Assembly: GCF_028561565.1 (NCBI RefSeq)
Contig: NZ_JAQQTE010000002.1
Location: forward strand, 1 to 64,000
Source: Gilvibacter sediminis
Lineage (GTDB): Bacteria > Bacteroidota > Bacteroidia > Flavobacteriales > Flavobacteriaceae
DNA: 64,000 nt
Reading direction: 5' to 3'
The stretch's first letter is position 1. Each line of letters begins with the position of its first letter. The translations under genes and the position numbers were made by a program. This document shows, piece after piece, positions 44,352-53,311 of this stretch. The notes under the pieces are model-generated. The model did no database searches. It was not told where the DNA came from and saw nothing but the letters and a program-made list of their open reading frames with translations.

Positions 44352-46193
44352 TTACATCTTGAGGTATAATTCGCGAAGCTTTTCACGAGTGGCGATCTCA
44401 CGCCAGTTATCTCCAAGTGCATTTTCCCAAAGGGGCTCTAGCCCTAAAGCAGTATCGATCATGGTTTCCATCTGAGCATCGGTAAGTTGAGAACAAATGC
44501 CTGTAGGCAGATCAATACTGTGTTTATCCATCATTTGTTTGAACAATTTGACTCCTTCTGGATAAAACTCCTCCAAATGATTAAATACAATGCAGTTTCC
44601 TATTCCGTGTTTGGTTCCTAGTACATAACCCAGTCCGTAACTCAAAGCATGGGCAACGCCTACTTGAGAATAGGCAATACTCATTCCGCCATGCCAAGAA
44701 GCCATCATGAGCTTAGCTCGTGCTTCATGCTCAGGCATACCGTCTCCAAGAAAGATCTCTACACAAAGGTCATAGGCCTTTTCACCATAACTCTGACTGA
44801 AGGCATTTAAAAAGGTTCCTTGCAGAGATTCCACACAGTGAATAAAGCAATCCATCCCTGTGTAGAACCATTGATTTTTAGGAACGCCAATACAGAGATC
44901 AGGATCTAAGATCACTTGATCAAAAGGCGTGTAGTCACTATTGATCCCTAGCTTTCTTTCCGGGCCGGTCAAAACGCAGGTCCTTGAGACCTCTGCTCCT
45001 GTTCCAGAAATAGTAGGAATTCCCACGTGATAAACCGCTTTCTTTTTGACCAGATCCCAGCCTTGGTACTCGGAAGCACTTCCGGAATTGGTCAGCATAA
45101 TGGAAACCGCTTTGGCCAAATCCAGAATGGATCCACCACCAATCCCTATAATGCCGGATGGCAATTGTTTATACTCAGACCGAATTTTCTTTACGATCTC
45201 ATCTACTTGAGATGTTTTAGGCTCCTCAATGGTAGAGGCGAAAATGAGCTTATCGTTGAACTTTAGGGTGATGCGATCGATGAAACTCGGCTGATTTTCA
45301 AAGACATCATCAACAATAAACACAAAGGGAGCACGATCCTTGCGTTCTTGGGATAAAATTTGCTCTAGTTGATCAAAACTTCCTTTACCAAAGACCACCT
45401 TGGGCACCATTGGAAAGTTTCTATAGCCGTTATTCACAGCAGGCTGCTCTGATTTTTCAATCAGGCGTTTGGCGCGGGCTAGATCTTCTGGGGTATCGAT
45501 CTCAACCCCTTGATCCTTGGTAACCGCCATTTTAATATTGTGACCGTATTCCAAATAACGAATACACTCGATCTTCTCCGCAGCTTCCAATTTACGCATC
45601 GGCAAACGATAGAAATCTAAGATTGCCTGCTTTCTAAAGGCGTATATGCCTTTGTGTTTGAAGTATTTAACAGCCGTATTCTTATCTCTTGGATATGGGA
45701 TCGGAGAGCGTGAAAAATAAAGGGCAAAATTATCCTTGTCCACAATAACCTTCACACAATTCGGGTCACTGATCTCTTTCCAATCATTGATCTCCGTCAT
45801 TAACGAAGCCAGATCGATCTTGTCTGCATCTTCTTGATAAAAGACGTCCAAGACCTTCTTCAAGCCGTCTTTAGTAGTAAAGGGTTCATCTCCTTGAACA
45901 TTCACTACAATGTCCACGTCCATATGCTCCACGGCCTCTGCAATTCGATCACTGCCACATTCGTGTTCTTTTTGGCTCATAATGGCCTTTCCGCCGTGTT
46001 TGGTGATCTCCTCAAAGATCACATCGCTATCAGTTACCACAAATACATCTTGAAACAAGCCCGTATCAACCGCAGCGTCATAGGTGCGCCTAATGACCGT
46101 TTTACCGCCGAGATCTTGCATGAGTTTACCCGGAAACCGCGAGGCTCCGTAACGTGCAGGAATCATAGCTATAATGCGCAAAGGAGTATTCAA
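44352..46193 (-). CDS. Fusion: CMP-Kdo synthetase (KdsB) plus iron-containing alcohol dehydrogenase (KdnB-like)
   Basis: A 613-residue two-domain protein. Residues 1-248 are a KdsB-type cytidylyltransferase ([44 protein letters not shown]). Residues 262-613 are an iron-dependent alcohol dehydrogenase with [24 protein letters not shown] and the metal His residues in AHALSYGLG and KHGIGNCI. In Shewanella, KdsB and KdnB act on the 8-position of Kdo in the pathway to 8-amino-Kdo, so a fused enzyme could make and activate modified Kdo for lipopolysaccharide. The assignment of the C-terminal part to KdnB is inferred from this pairing. A candidate promoter box TACTTTTG is at the complement of 46215-46222. 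Confidence 0.85.
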   Translation of the reverse strand: MNTPLRIIAMIPARYGASRFPGKLMQDLGGKTVIRRTYDAAVDTGLFQDVFVVTDSDVIFEEITKHGGKAIMSQKEHECGSDRIAEAVEHMDVDIVVNVQGDEPFTTKDGLKKVLDVFYQEDADKIDLASLMTEINDWKEISDPNCVKVIVDKDNFALYFSRSPIPYPRDKNTAVKYFKHKGIYAFRKQAILDFYRLPMRKLEAAEKIECIRYLEYGHNIKMAVTKDQGVEIDTPEDLARAKRLIEKSEQPAVNNGYRNFPMVPKVVFGKGSFDQLEQILSQERKDRAPFVFIVDDVFENQPSFIDRITLKFNDKLIFASTIEEPKTSQVDEIVKKIRSEYKQLPSGIIGIGGGSILDLAKAVSIMLTNSGSASEYQGWDLVKKKAVYHVGIPTISGTGAEVSRTCVLTGPERKLGINSDYTPFDQVILDPDLCIGVPKNQWFYTGMDCFIHCVESLQGTFLNAFSQSYGEKAYDLCVEIFLGDGMPEHEARAKLMMASWHGGMSIAYSQVGVAHALSYGLGYVLGTKHGIGNCIVFNHLEEFYPEGVKLFKQMMDKHSIDLPTGICSQLTDAQMETMIDTALGLEPLWENALGDNWREIATREKLRELYLKM

Positions 46194-46246
46194 TTTCTTA
46201 ATTATTTAGTAGATCAAAAGTACAACAATTTATAAGACCAATGGGC

Positions 46247-47674
46247 TTAGTCCTCCTCAAAGAAAGCGCTTGAAAACCCAAGTAAAAAGACCTTATCGCT
46301 AGCGCGTGTCAAGGCCGTATATAACCACCGAAAGTAGCCTTTGTTTGGCCCTTCTGGAAGATAGGGTTGTTCTATAAAAACGGTTGGCCACTGGCCTCCT
46401 TGTGATTTGTGACAAGTGATGGCATAGGCAAACTTGACCTGCATGGCGTTAAAGTATTTGTTATTCTTTACGGCGAGAAACTTTTTGTAATGAGAGACCT
46501 CGTCCTGATAATCCTCACGAACCGCTTCGTACAAACGGTTGGAATCTTCATAAGGTAAAGAAGGTGTTTCTGCCATTAAGGTATCTAGGATCAGTACGGT
46601 CTCAAAGGGTTTCATGTCAGGATAATCTACCATACGCACAGTTACGATGGCAAAACGAAAGCCATATAGCTCGCTGATGGTGTGAATTTCCAAGACTTCA
46701 ATAATATCGCCATTAGCTACAAATCCTGCTTCGCTATCGGGTTTGAGCCAGAAATAATTATTCTTAACCACCATCAAAAAATCTCCTGCCTCCAATTCTC
46801 CTTCTTTAAAGAGTATGCGTTGGCGAATTTGCTGATTGAAAAGGTTTGCCCGTTTGTTGGAGCGCACAATAACTATAGCCCCTTCTGTGCCTTGATCACT
46901 GTAAGCATCATTTAAGGCGTCCATCACTTCTTGTCCGTCCAAGGGACGCGTCATATCGTTAAAATCTGATAAACGGAAGCGATAGTCGTCATAATATTCA
47001 TGAGACAACCGATCGCGCAGCGCCGTAGCATTGTAGAGGATCCCACTGTCCATTTGTTGACGCACTACTTCGCTGAGCTCCAAAACCGTCACTTTTTTGT
47101 CAAAAAAACGGGCCATAAGCTCTTCATCCAAAGCGGGGCTCACATCTAGCTTTACAGGCGGTAGCTGGGCCGTATCACCAATTAAGATCAGGCGGCAACC
47201 GTGTCCACTGTAAACATATTGAACCAGATCTTCCAAGAGTGAAGATCGTTCATTGGACGAGGCATTGAGCTGCATGTCTGGAATCATAGAGGCCTCATCC
47301 ACGATAAAAATGGTGTTGCGATGTTTATTAGGTCGCTTGACAAAAGTGATGCCTCCTCCCTTTTTCTTTCTGGGAGTGTATATTTTTCTGTGGATGGTAT
47401 GTGCTTGTCTTCCAGCGTAGTTACCCAAGACTTTTGCCGCACGACCTGTCGGTGCCAAGAGGCAAGCTGACTTTTTTAGCTTCCAAAGCTGACTGACCAA
47501 AGTAGCCATGATAGAGGTCTTACCAGTACCTGCGTATCCCTTGAGTAGAAAGAGTTCATCTGGCGCTGAGTTACAGCAATATAAAGCCAGTAATTGCAAG
47601 GCTTTCTGCTGTTTCAGCGTAGGGTCGTGAGGAAAGTTTTCGCGGAGAATTTCGTAAAATTCCTGAGGTTGCAT
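46247..47674 (-). CDS. RecD-like ATP-dependent DNA helicase
   Basis: A 475-residue superfamily 1B helicase. Walker A is in LLKGYAGTGKTSIMATL (about 43-58), motif II in FIVDEASM, motif III in LILIGDTAQLPPV and the C-terminal motifs in TCHKSQGGQWPTVFIE with YTALTRASDKVFLLG. It lacks the N-terminal extension of full-length RecD2, so it is the short type found in many Bacteroidota. It unwinds 5'-3' in repair or recombination. There are no recBC genes nearby. The gene starts 117 nt from the divergent gene at 47792. Confidence 0.85.
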   Translation of the reverse strand: MQPQEFYEILRENFPHDPTLKQQKALQLLALYCCNSAPDELFLLKGYAGTGKTSIMATLVSQLWKLKKSACLLAPTGRAAKVLGNYAGRQAHTIHRKIYTPRKKKGGGITFVKRPNKHRNTIFIVDEASMIPDMQLNASSNERSSLLEDLVQYVYSGHGCRLILIGDTAQLPPVKLDVSPALDEELMARFFDKKVTVLELSEVVRQQMDSGILYNATALRDRLSHEYYDDYRFRLSDFNDMTRPLDGQEVMDALNDAYSDQGTEGAIVIVRSNKRANLFNQQIRQRILFKEGELEAGDFLMVVKNNYFWLKPDSEAGFVANGDIIEVLEIHTISELYGFRFAIVTVRMVDYPDMKPFETVLILDTLMAETPSLPYEDSNRLYEAVREDYQDEVSHYKKFLAVKNNKYFNAMQVKFAYAITCHKSQGGQWPTVFIEQPYLPEGPNKGYFRWLYTALTRASDKVFLLGFSSAFFEED

Positions 47675-47791
47675 CCGGATGATTTCTTTGGCTTAAAACT
47701 ACGCGAATTTTATAGGATATTGCTTTCGTGAAACAAAAAAAATTGTAGATTTGCGTTAGACCTAGTTTTAACAAAAAAACTCTCTTCAAGA

Positions 47792-48457
47792 ATGAAAATA
47801 GTAATTCAATTAGTACTTTGGGCCGTGATAGGTTTATTAGGGTATTTGTTGTTTCAATCCATCTATGGACCAATAAAATTTAACCAAGTCAAAGAGAAAC
47901 GCTACGCGAAAGTAATTGACAACCTAAAAGACATCCGTTCTGCTCAATTGGCACACCAAGAAGTTACTGGAGTTTTTGCAAAGGACTTTAACTCACTAGT
48001 TACTTTTGTAGATACTGCAGAATTCGCAATCACCCAACGTAGAGATACTATTTATGACGATGTTGAGAAAAACAAAGCATTCGGGATCGATGAGGGTTAT
48101 TATATTGAAGAAACGCTGATTGATACCATTGGTTACAACAGCGTAAGAGATTCTTTGTTTAGAAACTCAGACCGTTACAAGACCATGATGAACGTTCCAA
48201 TTGAAGGCGTAACTGCTAAATTTGAAATGGACGCTGGAATGATCGAGTCTGGAGATCTTAAATTACCAGTATTTGAAGCTAAAGTAGCTAAGAATGTGGT
48301 ATTAGCCGATCAAGATCCTGACCTATTGGCTCAGGAGAATCAGATCGTATCCGTAGAAGACATTAACGGTTCTCACATTATCGTAGGATCAATGACCGAG
48401 GTAAACACCAACGGTAACTGGCCTAAGAACTATGACACACCCGCAAGAAAGAACTAA
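47792..48457 (+). CDS. Membrane-anchored hypothetical protein (first gene of the rsmD operon)
   Basis: A 221-residue protein with one N-terminal membrane helix (about 4-25), then a soluble domain with a helical segment (KVIDNLKDIRSAQLAHQEVTG, about 39-59) like that of pseudopilin-type proteins, and beta-strands. It is found before the DUF3822 and rsmD genes in Flavobacteriia. Its function is not known. A perfect promoter box TAGATTTG lies at 47746-47753. It overlaps the next gene by 26 nt, so translation is coupled. Confidence 0.7.
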   Translation: MKIVIQLVLWAVIGLLGYLLFQSIYGPIKFNQVKEKRYAKVIDNLKDIRSAQLAHQEVTGVFAKDFNSLVTFVDTAEFAITQRRDTIYDDVEKNKAFGIDEGYYIEETLIDTIGYNSVRDSLFRNSDRYKTMMNVPIEGVTAKFEMDAGMIESGDLKLPVFEAKVAKNVVLADQDPDLLAQENQIVSVEDINGSHIIVGSMTEVNTNGNWPKNYDTPARKN

Positions 48458-49223
48458 AGAGGTTCCGACCGAAAACATAAAAAGACTGTCCGTTCAAATT
48501 AGTTTGACCGGACTTTCTTTTTTATTGGAGTATCCAAGCGGTGATACTTGGACACATCGCCACGAATTGCCTTCTGGATTGCATCCAGGTGATGTGCTTA
48601 CAGAACTGCAACAGATCTTGACTCAAGATCGTTTTCAAAGCAAGACCCAAGAAGTTGTAGTGGTATACCACCACCCGACCTTTACCTTTGTTCCCGAGGC
48701 TTTATTTGACCCGAACAATCTTGCCGATTACCTAAAGTTCAACGCCAAGATATTGGCTCAGGATTATTTGGACTATGACGTCTCCAAGTCAAGAGGCATG
48801 GTCAATGTGTATATTCCCTACACCAACATCAATAACTTCTTCTTTGATCGTTATGGCGACTTTACCTTTTTGCATAGCGCCACCGTTTACCTGGCGGCAC
48901 TAGAAGCACAACATACTTCAGCGACAACGCAGGTTGCTGCTCATTTGGAGGACAACAGCTTGTTAATTGCGGTTACCTCAGGTAAAAAAGTACATTTGAT
49001 CAACGCCTTTGCCATAAGCGGCACAGAAGACTTTGCCTATTATTTATTGTTCACCATGGAGCAGTTAGGCTTGGATCCTAAAGAAATTCCATTGATGCTA
49101 AGCGGAAACATTGACGAGCAGGACGAATACTTCGCCTTAGGGTACCGCTATGTGAAGGATATTAACATTCTTAAAGATTCCCAAAACGCGTTCTTGCTTA
49201 AAAACGTAGCAGCATGCGAATAA
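48432..49223 (+). CDS. DUF3822 family protein
   Basis: A 263-residue protein of the DUF3822 family, found upstream of rsmD in Bacteroidota. The fold resembles ASKHA/pilus-assembly ATPases of the PilM type, but the key residues are not conserved enough to claim ATP binding. Segments KVHLINAFAISGTEDFAYYLLF and ISLTGLSFLLEYPSG are typical. It overlaps the gene before by 26 nt and rsmD by 10 nt, so the three are one translational unit. Confidence 0.8.
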   Translation: MTHPQERTKEVPTENIKRLSVQISLTGLSFLLEYPSGDTWTHRHELPSGLHPGDVLTELQQILTQDRFQSKTQEVVVVYHHPTFTFVPEALFDPNNLADYLKFNAKILAQDYLDYDVSKSRGMVNVYIPYTNINNFFFDRYGDFTFLHSATVYLAALEAQHTSATTQVAAHLEDNSLLIAVTSGKKVHLINAFAISGTEDFAYYLLFTMEQLGLDPKEIPLMLSGNIDEQDEYFALGYRYVKDINILKDSQNAFLLKNVAACE

Positions 49224-49765
49224 TTTCAGGTACGCATAAAGGAAAACGCTTGCGCGCTCCTAAAAACCTGCCGGTTAGACCCACTACGGATTTTGCCAAA
49301 GAATCCTTGTTCAACATCTTGAACAACAGAATTCATATTCCAAGTACAAAGGTTTTAGATCTTTTTGCCGGAACCGGTAATATCTCCTATGAGTTTGCAT
49401 CTCGTGGCTCTGAAGACATAACCGCAGTGGATCAGCATTACGGTTGTTGTAAATTTATAACAGCCACTGCACAAGAATTGGAATTTCCGATCCGAGCCAT
49501 TAAAAGCGACGTTTTTGGATTTATCGCCAAGCATACGGAGTCCTATGATCTCATCTTTGCCGACCTTCCTTATGACTTGGGCCAAGAAGCCTTTGAGCAA
49601 GTCATCACTGATGCTATGACTGGGTCTTTATTAAATGAAGATGGAGTTTTGATCGTGGAACATCCCAAACAACTAGATCTAAGTGCTCTTGATGGTTTTT
49701 CAGAACTGAGACGATACGGCGGAAGTTGTTTCTCCTTCTTTGAGAAAAAAACAGCAGACCTATAA
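49214..49765 (+). CDS. rsmD: 16S rRNA (guanine-N2)-methyltransferase RsmD
   Basis: A 183-residue enzyme that methylates G966 of 16S rRNA in assembled 30S subunits. The SAM-binding motif is DLFAGTGNISYE (about 51-62), and the catalytic motif is FADLPYDL (about 115-122), the (D/N)PPY type found in guanine-N2 methylases. Its last 14 nt overlap the 3' end of the RNase P RNA gene on the other strand. It is the third gene of the operon starting at 47792. Confidence 0.93.
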   Translation: MRIISGTHKGKRLRAPKNLPVRPTTDFAKESLFNILNNRIHIPSTKVLDLFAGTGNISYEFASRGSEDITAVDQHYGCCKFITATAQELEFPIRAIKSDVFGFIAKHTESYDLIFADLPYDLGQEAFEQVITDAMTGSLLNEDGVLIVEHPKQLDLSALDGFSELRRYGGSCFSFFEKKTADL

Positions 49766-50100
49766 GCCGGATTCTGTCCCCTGAAGTAGAATAAATCCAC
49801 TTAAGGGTCCTTATCATTTATCTGGAGTGTACATTACTGCACCCTTCTAACTGCCTACCCTCCCACATCGCGCGAGCAGCGCTCAAACGTAGGTTTACAT
49901 GGCATTTCACCGCATAGAGTTTACCTGATTTCACTACAGCATTACCTGTACTTGCTTTCTGTTGCACTTGTCCTCCCCCAAAGTAGAACGAGTTCACTTT
50001 AGGGTGACGGCCGTTAGCCGCTATGCTGCTCTGTGGTGTCCGGACTTTCCTCTGTGAAGTGAACAAAGTTCCGCTTCACAGCGATAAGGCGGTCTGCTGG
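49752..50100 (-). ncRNA. rnpB: RNase P RNA
   Basis: The minus strand holds GAGGAAAGTCCGGAC near the 5' end and ACAGAATCCGGCTTATAG at the 3' end, the universal landmarks of bacterial class A RNase P RNA. The P1 helix GCAGACC (50097-50091) and GGTCTGC (49760-49754) pairs perfectly. The RNA cuts the 5' leader from tRNA precursors. The 3' end lies inside the rsmD coding sequence and is followed by a T-run on the minus strand, which also serves as the terminator. The open frames across this region are chance. Confidence 0.95.
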
Positions 50101-50103
50101 CTG

Positions 50104-50111
50104 CAAAAGTA
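50104..50111 (-). promoter_or_regulatory. Promoter -7 box of rnpB
   Basis: The minus strand reads TACTTTTG just before the RNA start. This places transcription start within a few nucleotides of the P1 helix. Confidence 0.7.
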
Positions 50112-50186
50112 CATTTTTTGACAAATAATGTTAATAAAAAAGCAGAATTACGAGCGTGCCAAGGCTCTATAATTTAGGGGTAATTT

Positions 50187-50194
50187 TATCTTTG
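50187..50194 (+). promoter_or_regulatory. Promoter -7 box of dnaX
   Basis: TATCTTTG is 7 nt before the dnaX ATG at 50202, so the mRNA must have a very short or no leader. Confidence 0.65.
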
Positions 50195-50201
50195 TTATAC
50201 T

Positions 50202-51980
50202 ATGGAACATTTCATTGTATCGGCTAGAAAGTACAGACCCACGACCTTTAAAGATGTTGTTGGGCAAAGTGCTATTACCAATACTTTGGAGAACGCCATT
50301 GCCAATAACCACTTGGCACAGGCCTTACTGTTCACAGGACCTCGAGGCGTAGGAAAAACGACCTGTGCTCGTATTTTGGCCAAGCGGATCAACGCAGATG
50401 ACAACACCTCAGAAGATGAAGACTTTGCATTCAACATTTTTGAATTGGATGCAGCTTCTAATAACTCCGTAGACGATATTAGAAACCTGATTGATCAGGT
50501 TCGTATTCCTCCTCAGGTTGGAAAATTCAAGGTCTATATTATTGATGAGGTGCATATGCTCTCTGCAGCGGCCTTTAATGCATTCCTTAAAACCTTGGAG
50601 GAGCCGCCAAAACACGCCATTTTCATTTTGGCCACCACAGAAAAGCACAAGATCATTCCTACCATCCTATCGCGTTGTCAGATCTTTGATTTCAAACGCA
50701 TCACGGTAAAGGACATTAAGGAGCATTTAGGGCATGTAGCCGCTTCTGAAGGCATTCAAGCCGATGAGGACGGACTGCAGATCATTGCGCAAAAGGCCGA
50801 TGGAGCCTTGCGTGATGCTTTATCTATATTTGACCGCGTGGTAAGTTTTTCCGGAAAAGATTTGACTCGGCAGGCCGTTACGGAGAATTTGAATGTTTTG
50901 GACTATACCATCTATTTCAAGGTGACCGATCTTGTCCTGGACAACAATATTCCTGAATTACTACTTGAATACGACCAAATTCTCTCACAAGGATTTGACG
51001 GTCACCACTTTATTGCCGGTTTAGCCTCTCACTTTAGAGACCTTTTAGTGGGGAAACAACCGCAAACCAATGAGCTGTTGGAGGTTGGGCCTGAGATTAA
51101 GGCAAAATACATAGACCAAAGCCAACGCTGTAGCAAAGGGTTCTTAATAGAAGCCATTGAAAAAGCAAACGCTTGCGACCTGCAGTTTAGAAGTAGCAGA
51201 AATCAAAGACTTTTAGTAGAACTTTGTTTGATGCAATTGGCCTCTATCACTTTTGATGGAGAAAAAAAAAAGGCTCCTAACTACTTAATTCCAGCTTCAC
51301 ATTTTAAAACGGTGAGACCTATTGAGCGTATTGATGCGCCTCAGCAAGCCGCCATACCTCAAGTTAAAGAAGTTGTTGAGCAGCTTACCGAACCGCAGGC
51401 AGTGATTTCCGCGCCAGTAGAAACGGCTCCAGAAGCAACACCAGCAGCAGCAGTTCCTCCACCTCAAGAACCAGCTCCAGCTGCCACCCAAAAACCTAAG
51501 ATCAATCTAAATTCCAACAGCGGAAGACGCGTCTCTGCCCTCTCGCTTAAATCGATCAAGGAAAAACAACAGCTTCAAGCACAGAGCGCAAAGAATCAGG
51601 ATGAAACAGTCCTACCTACAGAAGATTTTACTCAAGAAGCCTTAGAAGAGCATTGGAAATCATTTACTGCCAAGATGGAACGCAAAGGACGATACAATTT
51701 GGTATCCCATTTGAGCATGGCTTTACCTAAAAAGGAAGGCAATAAACTTTTACTCGAATATCCCAATGCCACCATCAAAGTGGAATTGGAATCGGCTTCA
51801 CATGAATTGCTCGGATACTTGCGCGAGGAGCTCAAAAATTATGAGATCGAGTTACAGATCGAGGTAAACGAACAAATTCAAAAGCGCTACGCCTACACGC
51901 CGCGGGAGAAATACGATAAACTTAAAGAGATCAACCCCTTGATGGATATCCTCCGCCAAGAATTTGATCTAGAAATATAA
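50202..51980 (+). CDS. dnaX: DNA polymerase III gamma/tau subunit
   Basis: A 592-residue clamp-loader ATPase. Walker A is in GPRGVGKTTCARIL (about 46-59), Walker B in YIIDEVHML, and the sensor motif in TTEKHKIIPTILSRCQ. The zinc module present between Walker A and B in most DnaX proteins, with its four Cys, is replaced by a short acidic stretch, as seen in Flavobacteriia. A Pro/Ala/Gln-rich linker (about 390-425) leads to the C-terminal tau-like domain. Translation to the shorter gamma by frameshifting is not suggested by an obvious slippery site. miaE follows 4 nt downstream. Confidence 0.95.
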   Translation: MEHFIVSARKYRPTTFKDVVGQSAITNTLENAIANNHLAQALLFTGPRGVGKTTCARILAKRINADDNTSEDEDFAFNIFELDAASNNSVDDIRNLIDQVRIPPQVGKFKVYIIDEVHMLSAAAFNAFLKTLEEPPKHAIFILATTEKHKIIPTILSRCQIFDFKRITVKDIKEHLGHVAASEGIQADEDGLQIIAQKADGALRDALSIFDRVVSFSGKDLTRQAVTENLNVLDYTIYFKVTDLVLDNNIPELLLEYDQILSQGFDGHHFIAGLASHFRDLLVGKQPQTNELLEVGPEIKAKYIDQSQRCSKGFLIEAIEKANACDLQFRSSRNQRLLVELCLMQLASITFDGEKKKAPNYLIPASHFKTVRPIERIDAPQQAAIPQVKEVVEQLTEPQAVISAPVETAPEATPAAAVPPPQEPAPAATQKPKINLNSNSGRRVSALSLKSIKEKQQLQAQSAKNQDETVLPTEDFTQEALEEHWKSFTAKMERKGRYNLVSHLSMALPKKEGNKLLLEYPNATIKVELESASHELLGYLREELKNYEIELQIEVNEQIQKRYAYTPREKYDKLKEINPLMDILRQEFDLEI

Positions 51981-51984
51981 AACT

Positions 51985-52566
51985 ATGCTAGGACTCAAGT
52001 TGCCAACAGATCCACGCTGGGTAAATATTGTAGAAAAAAACGTAGACGAGATTCTTACCGATCATGCGTATTGTGAGCAAAAGGCCGCCAGTACAGCGAT
52101 TTCTTTGATTATAGGCTACCCAGAATACACCGAACTTGTTGCAGAAATGACCCTTTTAGCACAAGAAGAGATGAGCCACTTTAAAATGGTTCACGACCGT
52201 ATTGTGGAACGCGGGGGGCATTTAGGACGCGAACGCAAAGATGCATATGTCAATCAACTGATGAAGTTCTTTCCCAAAGGTGGGAGCCGCAACGATCAAT
52301 TGGTACATCGCTTGCTTTATGCTGCCCTTATTGAAGCTAGAAGCTGCGAACGCTTTAGATTGCTGAGCGAGGAGCTCGAAGATCAAAAGTTGGCAGAATT
52401 TTACCGCAAACTCATGATCTCTGAGGCCAACCACTACACCATGTTCTTAAAGTTTGCCAGACAGTACGGAGAGCGCGATGCGGTAGATAAAAAGTGGCAA
52501 TCGCTGCTGGATTTTGAGGCAGAATTGATGAAAGACCTCAGTAAATCAGAGACCATTCATGGCTAA
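51985..52566 (+). CDS. miaE: tRNA-(ms2io6A) hydroxylase MiaE
   Basis: A 193-residue di-iron enzyme that hydroxylates the isopentenyl group of the modified adenosine 37 in tRNA. The four-helix iron motifs are visible: EEMSHFKMVHDRI (about 57-69), EARSCERFRLL (about 117-127) and EANHYTMFLKF (about 148-158). The start is 4 nt after dnaX, and the end overlaps the methyltransferase gene by 8 nt, so the three genes form one operon. Confidence 0.92.
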   Translation: MLGLKLPTDPRWVNIVEKNVDEILTDHAYCEQKAASTAISLIIGYPEYTELVAEMTLLAQEEMSHFKMVHDRIVERGGHLGRERKDAYVNQLMKFFPKGGSRNDQLVHRLLYAALIEARSCERFRLLSEELEDQKLAEFYRKLMISEANHYTMFLKFARQYGERDAVDKKWQSLLDFEAELMKDLSKSETIHG

Positions 52567-53311
52567 CATCCAAAAATTACTCCGAAAGGTCAAATACAAG
52601 CTGTTTGGCAATCCGTATTACAAACGCCAACAATATCAAGGGGTGAACCTGCCTTCTTTTAGAGAAAATCAAGGGCTTAGCGAGAATGAAGACTATTTGC
52701 AATCCGCCGTAGAGCAACTAGAGTCAATACAACCGCATAAGGCTTTTAGCCATGAGTTATGCTTTCTTGATTTCGGTTGTGGACAAGGTCGTATTGCCAA
52801 TGGAATTCAGTATTTGAAATTGCCTTTTCATACTTACACGGGAGTAGATACGCATGAACTCTCTATCAATTGGTGTAAAAAATGGATCAGCGCCTACGGT
52901 TCCGCTTACCAATTTCTGCACGTGCCAGCCTATAACAAACGCTACAACAAACAGGCAGAAAAACTACAAGTATTGCCTTTTGAGGACAACAGCTTTGACA
53001 TGATTTTCTTGAATTCTGTGTTTTCACACATGATCACCGCCGATGTTCAATTTTACCTTGATGAGTTTTCACGCTTAATGAAAACGGGAGGTTTGTTGTA
53101 TGTCACTGGTTTTGTTGAGGAAGGAGTTCCTGAAATGGAAGAAAACCCAGAAAATTACATCAGTGAAAATCACGGGGCTCTTTTTAGAGTCCGCTATGAG
53201 AAGTCATTTTTCTTAAAGCAATTTACAGACCGCGGATTTACGATCAAAGATTACAATCATCAAGGCATAGCCAGAACCAAACAGTCTGTGGTTATGGCTA
53301 TTAAATCTTAA
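52559..53311 (+). CDS. Class I SAM-dependent methyltransferase
   Basis: A 250-residue methyltransferase. The SAM loop is LDFGCGQGRIANGI (about 70-83), followed by TGVDTHELSI, the acidic residue at the end of the second strand, and DMIFLNSVFSHM for motif IV. The N-terminal 60 residues have basic patches. The substrate is unknown. Position after dnaX and miaE hints at RNA or small-molecule methylation but does not prove it. The last 4 nt overlap the ppx gene on the other strand. Confidence 0.8.
   Translation: MANIQKLLRKVKYKLFGNPYYKRQQYQGVNLPSFRENQGLSENEDYLQSAVEQLESIQPHKAFSHELCFLDFGCGQGRIANGIQYLKLPFHTYTGVDTHELSINWCKKWISAYGSAYQFLHVPAYNKRYNKQAEKLQVLPFEDNSFDMIFLNSVFSHMITADVQFYLDEFSRLMKTGGLLYVTGFVEEGVPEMEENPENYISENHGALFRVRYEKSFFLKQFTDRGFTIKDYNHQGIARTKQSVVMAIKS

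Noticed and set aside
49570-50066. Open reading frames across 49.6-50.1 kb on the minus strand
   Set aside because: They lie on RNase P RNA and the opposite strand of rsmD. The RNA landmarks are unmistakable.
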